A DNA stretch of 64,000 bases from JAQIBY01 sp963676165 (GCA_963676165.1 OY781043.1:2666001-2730000), one strand, 5' to 3'; positions 44,151 through 53,802 are shown, counted from the first letter of the stretch. Numbers and translations are program-made. The notes: a model not told the origin generated them from the letters alone.

Positions 44151-47006
44151 ATGAATAAGCAAACAAAAAATAAAGCATGGATACATGTTATGGGAGCCAA
44201 AGCCCACAACTTAAAAAACGTATCTTGCAAAATTCCAAGAAATGAACTTACTGTTGTAACAGGATTAAGTGGCAGCGGAAAATCATCGCTTGCATTTGAC
44301 ACCATCTATGCTGAAGGTCAAAGAAGGTATCTTGAGACATTTTCAGCCTATGCAAGACAATTTCTTGGCAACCTGGAACGTCCCGAAGTTGATAAAATAT
44401 CGGGACTATCTCCAGTCATCTCTATTGAACAAAAAACAACAAATAAAAACCCCAGATCAACAGTTGGAACAATTACTGAAGTGTATGATTTTTTGAGGTT
44501 ATTGTATGCAAGAGCTGGCATAGCCTATTCATATAAGACTGGTGCTCAAATGGTCAGATACTCCTCAGACCAAATTCGAGAAATCATTCTCAAGGATTTT
44601 GCCAATAAGAAAATTCTCATTTTGTCTCCAGTAGTAAGAGGAAGAAAAGGGCATTACCAAGAATTGTTTGAAAGAATTCGTCAAAAAGGATACATTCAAG
44701 CACGCATAGATGGAGAACTTACAGATATCGTACCCGGAATGAAACTGGACAGGTATAAAAACCACAACATTGAAATTGTCATTGACAAACTAAAAGTCAA
44801 TGAGAAAAGTTCCAGCAGGCTAAAAAAAAGTTTGGACTTAGCTCTTAATCAAGGAAATGGCATTGTTCTCATTTGGGATGTGGACGAAAATCAAAGTCGT
44901 TACCTAAGTAAGCACCTCATGTGTCCAGACACAGGAATAGCTTACGACGAACCTGCGCCTCATAGTTTTTCATTTAACTCGCCACAAGGTGCTTGCCCAA
45001 CATGCAATGGATTAGGTGTTGTCAATAGTTTTGATGTTAATAAGATTATACCTGACAAAAGCCTTTCTGTGCGTCAAGGTGCAATTATAACTATTGGGAA
45101 ATATAAAAACATGCTTCTTTTCTGGCAAATTGAAGCTTTACTTAAACGCTATAAATTAGATTTAGACACACCTGTTAATGAATTCCCGGATGAACTTATT
45201 CATGAAATAATGAATGGAACAGAACAGGCACTTGTTTTAACCAACACCCCATTGGGGAATAACTCTGATTACTCCATACGCTTTGACGGACTTCTTTCAC
45301 TTTTGGAAAGCAGAGCCAAAGAAGAAACCAATGTCAAAGAGAAAAACAAGTGGAGCAAACAGTTTGTCAATAAAGAGACTTGTCCTGATTGTCAAGGTGA
45401 CAGATTAAAGAAGGAGTCCTTACAATTTAAAATTCACGACAAAAACATCGCTGAGTTAGCAAGCATGGACATCAATGAACTTTTGGATTTTTTCCAAGGC
45501 ATTGAATTGCATTTGAATGACAAGCAAAATGAAATTGCTCGTGAAATTTTGAAAGAAATTCGTACTCGTTTAAAATTCCTTGTGGACGTAGGACTCAATT
45601 ACCTCTCACTTAATCGCTCAGCTAAAACATTGTCCGGTGGAGAATCTCAGCGTATTCGCCTTGCAACACAAATAGGATCACAACTTGTCAATGTGTTATA
45701 CATACTTGACGAACCGAGCATTGGGCTTCATCACAGTGATAACGAAAGATTGATTCATTCGTTGAAAGATTTAAGAGATAAGGGTAACTCCATTGTTGTT
45801 GTCGAGCATGACGACTACATGATGAAAGCTGCAGATCACATTATCGATCTAGGACCAGGAGCTGGTGCGCTTGGAGGAAAAATTGTTGCAGAAGGCAGTT
45901 ATGATGAAGTATTAAAAACCGACTGTCTAACTGCAGACTACCTTTCAGGGCGAAAATCCATCCAAATCCCTGAGAAAAGACGTGAAGGCAATGGAAAATC
46001 TTTACAACTCAAAGGGTGTACAGGTAACAATCTTAAAAATATAGATGTCGAATTCCCACTTGGCAAATTCATTTGTGTAACAGGAGTTTCAGGCTCTGGG
46101 AAATCAAGTTTGATCGACAACACACTATACCCAATTTTAAGTCAGAAGTTCTATCGATCAACAAAAAATCCATTATCATACCAAAGCATTGATGGGCTTC
46201 AACATATCGACAAAGTTATTGAAGTTAATCAATCTGCATTGGGGAGAACACCACGCTCTAACCCTGTAACTTATACTGGAATTTTTACAGACATTCGAAA
46301 ACTTTTTGCTGAACTGCCAGAAAGTAAGATTCGGGGCTATAAATTAAATCGATTCTCCTTCAATGTAAAAGGTGGACGTTGCGAAACATGCAAAGGTGGA
46401 GGTGTCATTCCTATAGAAATGAATTTCCTGCCAGATGTTTATGTGCAATGCACAGAATGTCATGGTAAACATTATAACAAAGAAACGCTGCAAGTTAGAT
46501 ACAGAGGCAAAAACATCAACGATGTTCTAAATTTGACAATCAACCAAGCAGTAAAGTTCTTTGAAGCGATTCCTCAAATACGTAAAAAGCTAAAAGTCCT
46601 TCAAGAAGTTGGATTGGGCTATATTACTTTAGGACAAAGCTCAACAACACTTTCAGGGGGTGAATCTCAGCGCATAAAACTAGCAACTGAATTAATGAAA
46701 AGAGACACAGGAAGAACACTGTATATTCTTGACGAACCAACAACAGGACTTCACTTTGAAGACATTCGTGTTTTGCTAAATGTCATCAACAAACTTGCTG
46801 ACAAAGGCAATACTATTCTCATCATTGAGCACAATCCGGACATCATTAAATCTGCAGATTACATTATTGACCTCGGTCCTGTCGGAGGGAAAGGTGGAGG
46901 ACAATTAATGGGGACTGGGACTCCTGAAGAAATAGCAAAAGTTCAAGATTCACTGACAGGTACATTTCTGCGTGAAATTTTCAAAAACGAAAAAAGCTCA
47001 TCCTGA
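44151..47006 (+). CDS. uvrA: Excinuclease ABC subunit A
   Basis: 951 residues, the usual UvrA length. Two ABC units: Walker A GLSGSGKSSLAFDTIY and GVSGSGKSSLIDNTLY; signatures LSGGESQRIRLA and LSGGESQRIKLA; Walker B YILDEPSIGLHH and YILDEPTTGLHF. Zinc sites are ACPTCNGLG with CPDCQGDR, and CETCKGGG with CTECHGK. It finds DNA damage with UvrB in nucleotide excision repair. It is in the same direction as the polysaccharide genes after a 33-base gap and overlaps mtaB by one base. Confidence 0.98.
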   Translation: MNKQTKNKAWIHVMGAKAHNLKNVSCKIPRNELTVVTGLSGSGKSSLAFDTIYAEGQRRYLETFSAYARQFLGNLERPEVDKISGLSPVISIEQKTTNKNPRSTVGTITEVYDFLRLLYARAGIAYSYKTGAQMVRYSSDQIREIILKDFANKKILILSPVVRGRKGHYQELFERIRQKGYIQARIDGELTDIVPGMKLDRYKNHNIEIVIDKLKVNEKSSSRLKKSLDLALNQGNGIVLIWDVDENQSRYLSKHLMCPDTGIAYDEPAPHSFSFNSPQGACPTCNGLGVVNSFDVNKIIPDKSLSVRQGAIITIGKYKNMLLFWQIEALLKRYKLDLDTPVNEFPDELIHEIMNGTEQALVLTNTPLGNNSDYSIRFDGLLSLLESRAKEETNVKEKNKWSKQFVNKETCPDCQGDRLKKESLQFKIHDKNIAELASMDINELLDFFQGIELHLNDKQNEIAREILKEIRTRLKFLVDVGLNYLSLNRSAKTLSGGESQRIRLATQIGSQLVNVLYILDEPSIGLHHSDNERLIHSLKDLRDKGNSIVVVEHDDYMMKAADHIIDLGPGAGALGGKIVAEGSYDEVLKTDCLTADYLSGRKSIQIPEKRREGNGKSLQLKGCTGNNLKNIDVEFPLGKFICVTGVSGSGKSSLIDNTLYPILSQKFYRSTKNPLSYQSIDGLQHIDKVIEVNQSALGRTPRSNPVTYTGIFTDIRKLFAELPESKIRGYKLNRFSFNVKGGRCETCKGGGVIPIEMNFLPDVYVQCTECHGKHYNKETLQVRYRGKNINDVLNLTINQAVKFFEAIPQIRKKLKVLQEVGLGYITLGQSSTTLSGGESQRIKLATELMKRDTGRTLYILDEPTTGLHFEDIRVLLNVINKLADKGNTILIIEHNPDIIKSADYIIDLGPVGGKGGGQLMGTGTPEEIAKVQDSLTGTFLREIFKNEKSSS

Positions 47007-48295
47007 TGAAAAAACGCATTGCATATTATGCACTTGGTTGTAAACTAAATTTCTCTGAAGCATCATCGCTTACAGCAGATTTTTATTCACATCAGTACGA
47101 GAATGTACCCTTTAAATCTGAAGCAGATGTGTACATCATCAACACCTGCTCGGTGACAGAAACCGCCAATGCAAAATCGAGAAAAGCCATTTCCAAAGCA
47201 ATTCGTAAGAACCCAAATGCAATTATAATTGTCACAGGCTGTTACGCTCAACTTAAGCCCCATGAAATCGCGGAAATACAAGGTGTTGATTATATTTTTG
47301 GAACTGGTCAAAAACAAGAAATCGAAGCATTTATCGATCAACTAAGCAAACAAAAAACACCACAAATCATTCGAAAAAATTTTAAATCAATTGATGGGTT
47401 CTATCCTTCATGGTCAAGCGGTGAACGTACTCGTAGCTTTTTGAAAATTCAAGATGGTTGTGACAACTTTTGCTCCTATTGTACAATCCCTTTTGCTCGA
47501 GGAAGAAGCAGAAACATTAGCATAGAGAAAATTGTAGAACAAGCACATGAAATTGTTGATGCAGGCTTTAAAGAAATCATTTTAACAGGTGTCAATATTG
47601 GGGACTTTGGGAAAACAACAGGTGAAAGTTTTGGGAAATTAATTCAAGCTCTGTCGGAAGTTGAAGAAGTTGAAAGGTACAGAGTTTCAAGTATAGAACC
47701 TGACCTTCTACATGATGAGATAATTGACTTTATGATTGAGCATCCTAAATTCATGCCTCACTTTCATATTCCTCTCCAAAGTGGATCAGACGACATGCTG
47801 AAAATAATGAACAGAAAATACGACACCTCATTATTTCGTCATAAAATTGAATACATAAAGCAAAAAGACCCAAATGCATTTACAGGCATAGACTTAATTG
47901 TAGGTGTACCAGGAGAAACTGAAACCCTTTTTAAAGAATCTTACAATTTCGCAAAGTCATTGGATGTTTCATTCATTCATGTTTTTACATATTCAGAAAG
48001 AGAAGGCACCCGTGCAGTTAAAATGGAACCGAAAGTAAATTCAGAAATAAAAAAACAACGATCAGACTTGATGCATGAATTATCAGAATCTAAACATCTC
48101 AAATTTAACGAGTCACAAATCGGATCTACCAGACCTGTACTATTTGAGCACAGTAAAAAGGGAAAGCAAATGTTTGGGTTTACAGATAATTATGTAAGAG
48201 TTGGCATCCCTTTTGATAGAAATCTCATCAATAATATATCATCTGTTTTTCTGGAGAATTTATCTCCGGAAAACTTTATTAATGGAAAACTCTAA
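47006..48295 (+). CDS. mtaB: tRNA t6A37 methylthiotransferase
   Basis: 429 residues. The N-terminal UPF0004 domain holds three cluster cysteines (YYALGCKLNFSE, INTCSVTETAN, VTGCYAQ), the radical SAM core has CDNFCSYCTIPFARG, and a TRAM-like end follows. The MtaB subfamily is indicated by GCKLN(F/Q)SE at the start. It turns t6A into ms2t6A at position 37 of ANN-decoding tRNAs. The start overlaps the uvrA stop by one base (TGATG). Confidence 0.94.
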   Translation: MKKRIAYYALGCKLNFSEASSLTADFYSHQYENVPFKSEADVYIINTCSVTETANAKSRKAISKAIRKNPNAIIIVTGCYAQLKPHEIAEIQGVDYIFGTGQKQEIEAFIDQLSKQKTPQIIRKNFKSIDGFYPSWSSGERTRSFLKIQDGCDNFCSYCTIPFARGRSRNISIEKIVEQAHEIVDAGFKEIILTGVNIGDFGKTTGESFGKLIQALSEVEEVERYRVSSIEPDLLHDEIIDFMIEHPKFMPHFHIPLQSGSDDMLKIMNRKYDTSLFRHKIEYIKQKDPNAFTGIDLIVGVPGETETLFKESYNFAKSLDVSFIHVFTYSEREGTRAVKMEPKVNSEIKKQRSDLMHELSESKHLKFNESQIGSTRPVLFEHSKKGKQMFGFTDNYVRVGIPFDRNLINNISSVFLENLSPENFINGKL

Positions 48296-48299
48296 AACT

Positions 48300-49088
48300 A
48301 TGAATTTACAACTTCTCTGTTCGCAAGTAACAAAGATCGCCAAACAAACCGGAGACTTTATCCGACAGCAACAACAAAACATCTCCCTGGACAGAATCGA
48401 GACAAAAGGGATGAATGACTTTGTCACTTTTGTAGACAAAGAATCGGAGAAACGCCTTGTCGAATTTCTAAAACCACTCTTACAAGGTGCGGGCTTTATT
48501 ACAGAAGAAAAAACCATTGAAGAAAACAAAGCAGAATACACATGGATTATCGACCCACTTGACGGAACGACAAATTTCATTCATGGGGTATCGCCTTTTG
48601 CTATTTCTATTGCATTACAACACAATGATAAAACAATACTAGGTATTGTTTATGAGATTTCCTTGGATGAAATGTTTTATGCATACGAAGGCACACATTC
48701 TTATTTAAATGACAGACCCATTGCTGTTTCAAAAGCAGAAACCGTGGATCAATCACTAATAGCAACTGGTTTCCCTTACAACGATTTCTCTAGGATGCCA
48801 AACTATTTAAAAACGCTGGAGTATTTTATGCATCATTCACATGGAGTTAGGCGTTTAGGTAGTGCAGCTACAGATTTGGTGTATGTCGCCTGTGGTAGGT
48901 TTGATGCCTTTTACGAATACAGCTTAAAACCTTGGGATGTTGCAGCTGGAGCATATATTGTTCAAAAAGCAGGCGGTATGGTTGGCGATTTTAAAGAGGA
49001 AGAGAAATACATCTTTGGAAAAGAGATTGTTGCTGCAAATGCAAAGTTCTTTAAGGAATTTTTAAGAATCATTCAAGATAGAATGTAA
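48300..49088 (+). CDS. Inositol monophosphatase family protein
   Basis: 262 residues from the Met at 48300 (MNLQLLCSQVTKIAKQTGDF), which aligns with the usual start of the family and lies 4 bases after the mtaB stop. In-frame Mets at 48282 and 48201 would run into the mtaB coding sequence and are less likely. Metal-binding motifs: TEEKTIEE region Glu, IDPLDGTTNF (motif A), and KPWDVAAGAYIVQKAGG (motif B). Bacterial members act on inositol phosphate, PAP or related substrates, so specificity is open. Confidence 0.92.
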   Translation: MNLQLLCSQVTKIAKQTGDFIRQQQQNISLDRIETKGMNDFVTFVDKESEKRLVEFLKPLLQGAGFITEEKTIEENKAEYTWIIDPLDGTTNFIHGVSPFAISIALQHNDKTILGIVYEISLDEMFYAYEGTHSYLNDRPIAVSKAETVDQSLIATGFPYNDFSRMPNYLKTLEYFMHHSHGVRRLGSAATDLVYVACGRFDAFYEYSLKPWDVAAGAYIVQKAGGMVGDFKEEEKYIFGKEIVAANAKFFKEFLRIIQDRM

Positions 49089-49129
49089 ACCTTTGAGAAT
49101 AAATTACGTTTATCATTAAAACTCGACAT

Positions 49130-50575
49130 ATGAAAAAAACTGCAATTTTATTACTCGGCATCTTCTTTTTTGTAACGGCACATGCTCAAAATCTAGAATC
49201 ATATTTTCATTATTCAGCATTTAACTCTCCAGAAGGTTCTTTTGTTGAAACTTACTTAAGCACCATTGGAAGTTCTGCAGTCTTTAGTGAAACAGAAAAA
49301 GGATTTCAAAGTCAAATTGAAGTCACAATAGTTTTTAAACAAAACGACAGTGTAAGAGCTTTTGAAAAATATGTACTCAAATCCCCAGTCATTAAAAAGC
49401 AGACGGATGCAAAACCCAATTTTTTAGATCAACAACGCATTGCAATTGAGCCAGGCATATACAATTTTGAATTGCAAATTAAAGATTTGAATGCAGAAAC
49501 CAACGAATTCAAAATTAACGATATCATTCGTGTAGATTTTCCAGAGAATCTCATGAGCTTTTCTGGAATACAAATTCTCGAAAAATACGAAGAAACAAAA
49601 AAAGAATCCATCATCACAAAAAATGGAATTGATCTTATTCCTTACGTTTCAAACTTTTTCCCAGGGAATATTAACTCAATTAAATTTTACACCGAACTAT
49701 ACAATTCAGACAAAGTTATTGGAGAAGATTTTCTAGTCAGATATTTTGTCCGTAATGAAAGTACAGGCAAAGCTGTTGCAGATATTGCAAGATTTAAACG
49801 GATGTCACCATCCAAATATGTGCCTATCCTTGGGGAACTTAACATTGAAAAACTTGGTTCTGGGAATTACCAACTTGTGATAGAGGTTTTGGACAAAGAA
49901 AGCAAAAAGCTAATTGAGGTTTCTTATTTCTTCCAAAGAAGTAAACCACTTGACCCTGTTGATTTTGAAAAAATGAACAATTTTGAGATGAATCAAATGT
50001 TTAGTGGAAATATGGAACATGAAGATTCACTTGTATATTACATTCAAACACTACGACCTATTGCCAACGAAAGAGAAAAACAGTTTATCGATAGCAAAAT
50101 CAAAACGAGTGATTTAAAAATCAAGCAATCTTTCTTTTATGCATTTTGGTTTGACAGAAATCCAAATGCTCCAGGTGAAGGTTGGGATGAATATTACACT
50201 CAGGTTAAACTTGCTGATAAACTTTTCAAAACACGTATTAAGCGCGGTTATGAAACAGACAGAGGAAGAGTTTTCCTTGCATTCGGCTCTCCAAATGATA
50301 CTTTCCAATCAGGACATGAACCAAGTGCATACCCATACGAAATTTGGTCGTATTATAAAGCTGGAGATGAGAGAAATCGTAAGTTTGTATTTTATAATCC
50401 AAACCTTGCAGGTAATGATTATGAGTTGTTGCACTCCAATGTTACAGGGGAATTAAAAACGCCTAACTGGGAACGATTATTAAACAAACGAAACAACGAT
50501 CTCTATAACCAGGATGTCATGCAAAGTGATGACCAATGGGGAAGCAGAGCATTGGAATATTACAACAGTCACTAA
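49130..50575 (+). CDS. GWxTD domain-containing exported protein
   Basis: 481 residues with a signal peptide (to ~AHAQ). A beta-rich middle part resembles the usual N-terminal region of this family. The C-terminal domain has FWFDRNPNAPGEGWDEYY, VKLADKLFKTRIKRGYETDRGRVFLAFGSPND and YPYEIWSYYKAGDERNRKFVFYN; G-Y-E-T-D is the GWxTD motif itself (TIGR04514). The family is found in Bacteroidota and Acidobacteria with unknown function, often beside regulatory genes. Here a kinase-fold gene begins 3 bases after the stop. Confidence 0.88.
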   Translation: MKKTAILLLGIFFFVTAHAQNLESYFHYSAFNSPEGSFVETYLSTIGSSAVFSETEKGFQSQIEVTIVFKQNDSVRAFEKYVLKSPVIKKQTDAKPNFLDQQRIAIEPGIYNFELQIKDLNAETNEFKINDIIRVDFPENLMSFSGIQILEKYEETKKESIITKNGIDLIPYVSNFFPGNINSIKFYTELYNSDKVIGEDFLVRYFVRNESTGKAVADIARFKRMSPSKYVPILGELNIEKLGSGNYQLVIEVLDKESKKLIEVSYFFQRSKPLDPVDFEKMNNFEMNQMFSGNMEHEDSLVYYIQTLRPIANEREKQFIDSKIKTSDLKIKQSFFYAFWFDRNPNAPGEGWDEYYTQVKLADKLFKTRIKRGYETDRGRVFLAFGSPNDTFQSGHEPSAYPYEIWSYYKAGDERNRKFVFYNPNLAGNDYELLHSNVTGELKTPNWERLLNKRNNDLYNQDVMQSDDQWGSRALEYYNSH

Positions 50576-50578
50576 TTT

Positions 50579-51565
50579 ATGAGCGGAAGCATTTTAAAAG
50601 GGATGAATGGGTCATACCTGTATTTCCCTGATGACGAGAGTACCATTTTATCAACAAATAAATTTTCTATCGTGTTTTTGGGTGCCAACTTAAACACGAA
50701 ACAGAAATGTATTATTAAAAGACTACATCCCAAAATTGAAGAAGACAAACACGCTGCTATTCGCTTTTTAGCTGAGGCAAATGTTCAGGTAAATCATCCA
50801 GCTATCGTTAAGACATTTGACTTAATTGTTCAGGGAAATAAACGATATATGGTTCAGGAATTCATTCCGTCAGTAGACTTAAAAGAACTAATTCGTGAAA
50901 ACGCAGTTACATTAAACCACAAATTAATTGCCAACATTTCCATTAAACTATTGGATGCAGTTGAAGCAATGCACGAAAGCGGAATTATTCATCGAAACAT
51001 AAAACCATCAAACATTCTAATTGCTTACGAAGGTTCAACAAATAAAATCAATTGGGACAATCCGGATGTCAGAATTATTGACTTTGATTTATCAAAAACA
51101 AGTGATAATATTCCTGTTTACACTAAACATGAAATTCGAAGTCCATTTTCCATTGTATACTCCTCCCCTGAGATTTTACTAAGACAATACGACAACTTGG
51201 CAAACCCATCAACAGACCTTTATAGCATAGGTCTCATTATTATGGAAATGTTTACCGGACAACCAGCATTCTTTGCTGAAAACCCAGCCAAGCTCATTGA
51301 GATGCAGCTAAAAAAGAAATTGAGCCAACCACAAAAAATGTACAATCGTTTCTTTGAAATTATCCAAAAGGCTACAGATAAACATCCGTTGCAACACTCG
51401 ATCAAAAACACACCAAACGATGTAATTCTGGAACTTCTAAAAGAAGGGATGAAGCTCAGATACCAAAACGCTAAAGCCATGAAAGAAGACTTTATTGCTT
51501 TTCTTAAAGATCCAGGTGAAAAACCAAAGACAAAAACAGGCTTCATGAAAAAGTTTTTCAGTTAG
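50579..51565 (+). CDS. Ser/Thr kinase-fold protein, likely pseudokinase
   Basis: 328 residues with a protein-kinase fold: Lys47 (CIIKRLHP) and Glu66 (FLAEANV) fit the beta3 Lys/alphaC Glu pair, MVQEFIPSVDLKELI is the hinge, and YSSPEILL with DLYSIGLIIMEMFTG matches the APE region and subdomain IX. Three catalytic features deviate. The HRD motif is HRN (Asn140 replaces the catalytic Asp), DFG reads DFD (168-170), and the glycine-rich loop is absent (TNKFSIVFLGAN). It may bind nucleotide without phosphotransfer and act as a partner of the GWxTD protein encoded 3 bases upstream. The end is basic; there is no transmembrane helix. Confidence 0.85.
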   Translation: MSGSILKGMNGSYLYFPDDESTILSTNKFSIVFLGANLNTKQKCIIKRLHPKIEEDKHAAIRFLAEANVQVNHPAIVKTFDLIVQGNKRYMVQEFIPSVDLKELIRENAVTLNHKLIANISIKLLDAVEAMHESGIIHRNIKPSNILIAYEGSTNKINWDNPDVRIIDFDLSKTSDNIPVYTKHEIRSPFSIVYSSPEILLRQYDNLANPSTDLYSIGLIIMEMFTGQPAFFAENPAKLIEMQLKKKLSQPQKMYNRFFEIIQKATDKHPLQHSIKNTPNDVILELLKEGMKLRYQNAKAMKEDFIAFLKDPGEKPKTKTGFMKKFFS

Positions 51566-51616
51566 CAAAAAACTGAAAACTTTTAGTATTTTAGTGTATT
51601 AACTAATCACAACATT

Positions 51617-52327
51617 ATGATGACAAATGAAGATAAAATCCGTGAATCTTTCGAAGAGAAATCATGGTATGAGATAAAATCCAATAACAGTTGGGGTATT
51701 TTTAAAATAATGTCTGAATTCGTTCAGGGATATGAAAAACTAGCTAAAATAGGACCATGTGTTTCTATTTTTGGATCAGCACGTACCAAACCCGAAAACA
51801 TCTATTACCAAAAAGCTGAAGAAGTTGCCAGAAAACTCACTCAGCATGGATATGGTGTAATCACAGGTGGCGGTCCTGGTATTATGGAGGCTGCAAATAA
51901 AGGAGCGTATGAAGCAGGTGGGAAATCGGTAGGTTGCAACATTATCCTTGAATTTGAGCAAGCTCCAAACAAGTACATTCCTGAAGAAAATCTGGTAAGT
52001 TTTGATTATTTCTTTGTTCGCAAAGTCATGTTCATGAAATACTCTCAGGGGTTTATCGTTTTCCCTGGTGGATTTGGCACTTTTGATGAATTATTTGAGT
52101 CAATTACACTAATTCAAACAAAGAAAATTGCCTCCTTCCCTATTATTTTAGTAGGGAAAGACTATTGGGATGATATGTTTGATTGGATAGAAGCCAAAGT
52201 GCTTAACGATCAACACAATATTTCACCTACAGATTTGGATATTTTCCATATTGTTGACTCCACAGATGAGGCTGTGAAAATTATTGACAGTTTCTATCAA
52301 AAATACGAACACAAACCTAATTTCTAG
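51617..52327 (+). CDS. LOG-family / TIGR00730 Rossmann-fold protein
   Basis: 236 residues. The family motifs are SIFGSARTKPEN, GYGVITGGGPGIMEAANKGAYEAGG, and FPGGFGTFDELFESITLIQT, i.e. the PGGxGTxxE signature of LOG-type nucleoside-monophosphate phosphoribohydrolases. Such enzymes release a base from a nucleoside 5'-monophosphate; in plants and some bacteria they activate cytokinins, but the bacterial substrate here is unknown. A 40-residue N-terminal extension precedes the domain. Confidence 0.9.
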   Translation: MMTNEDKIRESFEEKSWYEIKSNNSWGIFKIMSEFVQGYEKLAKIGPCVSIFGSARTKPENIYYQKAEEVARKLTQHGYGVITGGGPGIMEAANKGAYEAGGKSVGCNIILEFEQAPNKYIPEENLVSFDYFFVRKVMFMKYSQGFIVFPGGFGTFDELFESITLIQTKKIASFPIILVGKDYWDDMFDWIEAKVLNDQHNISPTDLDIFHIVDSTDEAVKIIDSFYQKYEHKPNF

Positions 52328-52347
52328 GCTTGTCAAATACTGACTTT

Positions 52348-52381
52348 ATTGGGAGTTCTTATTGAGAAACAAACTCCCAAT
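52348..52381. terminator. Hairpin between convergent genes
   Basis: ATTGGGAGTT (52348-52357) and AACTCCCAAT (52372-52381) form a perfect 10-bp stem with a 14-base loop, followed on the plus strand by a T-rich stretch. It terminates the LOG-family gene and overlaps the last codons of the minus-strand ATPase gene. Confidence 0.5.
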
Positions 52382-53492
52382 AATTTGTTTTATTCACGTA
52401 AGAAGTTTTCGCTTCTGGGTATGCCTGCACAAATGATTGATGTGGACGTTTCGTTTTCTTATTGTATTTAATTTCCCATGCATTTATTGCATTATCACCC
52501 ACTTCAATATAATCCAATTCTGCACCTGTGTATGTCCTCCAAAAATATGAACTTCGCTTGATATTATTGTTGGTCAAGTATTTTTTCCGTTCCGCCACAA
52601 TGAAATTCTCCCACAGTTGCCCTATGTCATTTCGATAATCTAAAACCTTCATATTATCAATTAACATATTGCGAATTCCATTATCGTAGAAATAATACTT
52701 GTCCATTTTTGTCACTTCCTTTCTCAAATTTCTACTAAACCCACCAAGTCGAAAAATTACAAATGCTTTTTCTAGTAAACTCAAATAATTATTCACTGCA
52801 TCACGACTTATCTGCAAACGTTTGCTCAATTCATTAATTGAAACTTCCGAACCAATTTGATAAGCAATCAACTGCAACAAGTGTCGCAATTTTGTCTCGT
52901 GTTTTAAATTTTGAAGTTCTGTAATATCTTTCAAGAGGTAAGAGTTTCCAATTTCATATAGCGCATCCTGCTTATCGCTAATATTAGTTAATGTAGTCAC
53001 TTCAGGGTACATACCATAAATAAGAAACTCATCTAAGCGTCTATCCAACTCAAAACGGTTTCCAGTTTCTAACATCTCTTCCATCGAAAAAGGATGCATC
53101 TGGTAAATCTGCTTTCTTCCTGTTAATGGTTCATTAATTTTACCAGACAAATCAAAAGAAGATGACCCAGTTACCACTATTTTTAACTGTGGAATTTCAT
53201 CATGAAGAAGTTTCAAGTTTAAACCAATTTCAGGAACTCTTTGAGCTTCATCAATGAATAAAAGATCATAGCCCTCGACTAGCCCTTTTAATTGGCTCAG
53301 GTTCCTAGATGATAAAACATCTGCATACATTCTATCATCAGCATTTACGCGCAATTTTTTACCAGAAATCTCTGATAATAGGGAACGAATAAATGTTGTT
53401 TTTCCAGTTTGCCTTGCACCAAACAACACAACAATCTTATTTTGTGAGAGTTTACGCTTAATTGCATCTGATAACTTCCTTCTGATATACAT
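52359..53492 (-). CDS. AAA_14/DUF4143 ATP-binding protein
   Basis: 377 residues. The N-terminal AAA_14 ATPase has Walker A LFGARQTGKTTFIRSLL and Walker B YDLLFIDEAQRVPEIG, followed by KIVVTGSSSFDLSGKINEPLTGR with the sensor region. The C-terminal DUF4143 part contains a winged-helix-like stretch (INELSKRLQISRDAVNNYLSLLEKAF) and a nuclease-like end (ELDYIEVGDNAINAWEIKYNKK, E-x-K). This family is common and often multicopy in Bacteroidota and archaea; function is unknown, and it has been proposed to sense or bind DNA. Its upstream region has a strong promoter and a regular 32-bp array. Confidence 0.88.
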   Translation of the reverse strand: MYIRRKLSDAIKRKLSQNKIVVLFGARQTGKTTFIRSLLSEISGKKLRVNADDRMYADVLSSRNLSQLKGLVEGYDLLFIDEAQRVPEIGLNLKLLHDEIPQLKIVVTGSSSFDLSGKINEPLTGRKQIYQMHPFSMEEMLETGNRFELDRRLDEFLIYGMYPEVTTLTNISDKQDALYEIGNSYLLKDITELQNLKHETKLRHLLQLIAYQIGSEVSINELSKRLQISRDAVNNYLSLLEKAFVIFRLGGFSRNLRKEVTKMDKYYFYDNGIRNMLIDNMKVLDYRNDIGQLWENFIVAERKKYLTNNNIKRSSYFWRTYTGAELDYIEVGDNAINAWEIKYNKKTKRPHQSFVQAYPEAKTSYVNKTNYWEFVSQ

Positions 53493-53503
53493 GTCTTTTT
53501 TTT

Positions 53504-53535
53504 CAAAAGTACAAAATTATTTTACCGTGACCAAA
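53504..53535 (-). promoter_or_regulatory. Full promoter TTTG-N20-TACTTTTG (minus strand)
   Basis: On the minus strand TTTG (53535-53532) and TACTTTTG (53511-53504) are separated by 20 bases, a complete match to the Bacteroidota -33/-7 consensus. Transcription would begin near 53499, a few bases before the ATPase ATG at 53492. It is the best promoter in the window and lies between the gene and the 32-bp array. Confidence 0.75.
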
Positions 53536-53543
53536 TTTATTTC

Positions 53544-53767
53544 CGTTAATTCTACTGTTCTACCTACCTATTTAACGTTAATTTTGTTGATTTACCAACA
53601 ATATTTTCGCAATTTATAATGTTTCATACTCACATTTTACGTTAATTCTGCTGATTTAAATTCACTTTTTGCGCTAATTTTGCTGATTTAAAATCATTAC
53701 TTGCGTTAATCCTGCCGCTTTACTAGCAATATTAACGCTAATTCTGCTGATTAATGCAAAATAAAAC
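53544..53767. repeat. Seven degenerate 32-bp tandem units
   Basis: Units start at 53544, 53576, 53608, 53640, 53672, 53704 and 53736, exactly 32 bases apart. The core is CGYTAATTYTGCTGATTTA; units 1, 3 and 6 are more diverged and unit 3 is the poorest. The remaining ~13 bases of each unit are A+T-rich and less conserved. The array begins 9 bases upstream of the -33 box of the ATPase promoter and reaches to within about 35 bases of the smpB stop. It covers most of the 310-base gap 53493-53802. Confidence 0.85.
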
Positions 53768-53802
53768 AACAAAATTGTCAAACAAAAAATTAAAAATCAG
53801 AA

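Noticed and set aside
48201..48299. Longer N-terminus for the inositol monophosphatase
   Set aside because: The extra codons overlap mtaB and encode a hydrophobic stretch not seen in the family; the Met at 48300 matches the normal start.
52359..53492. Transposition helper ATPase (IstB-like)
   Set aside because: The C-terminal DUF4143 half and the absence of a transposase or terminal repeats fit the common AAA_14/DUF4143 family instead.
53544..53767. CRISPR array
   Set aside because: The period is 32 bases in total, the core is only about 19 bases and degenerate, the spacing sequences are about 13 bases and partly conserved, and no cas genes are near.
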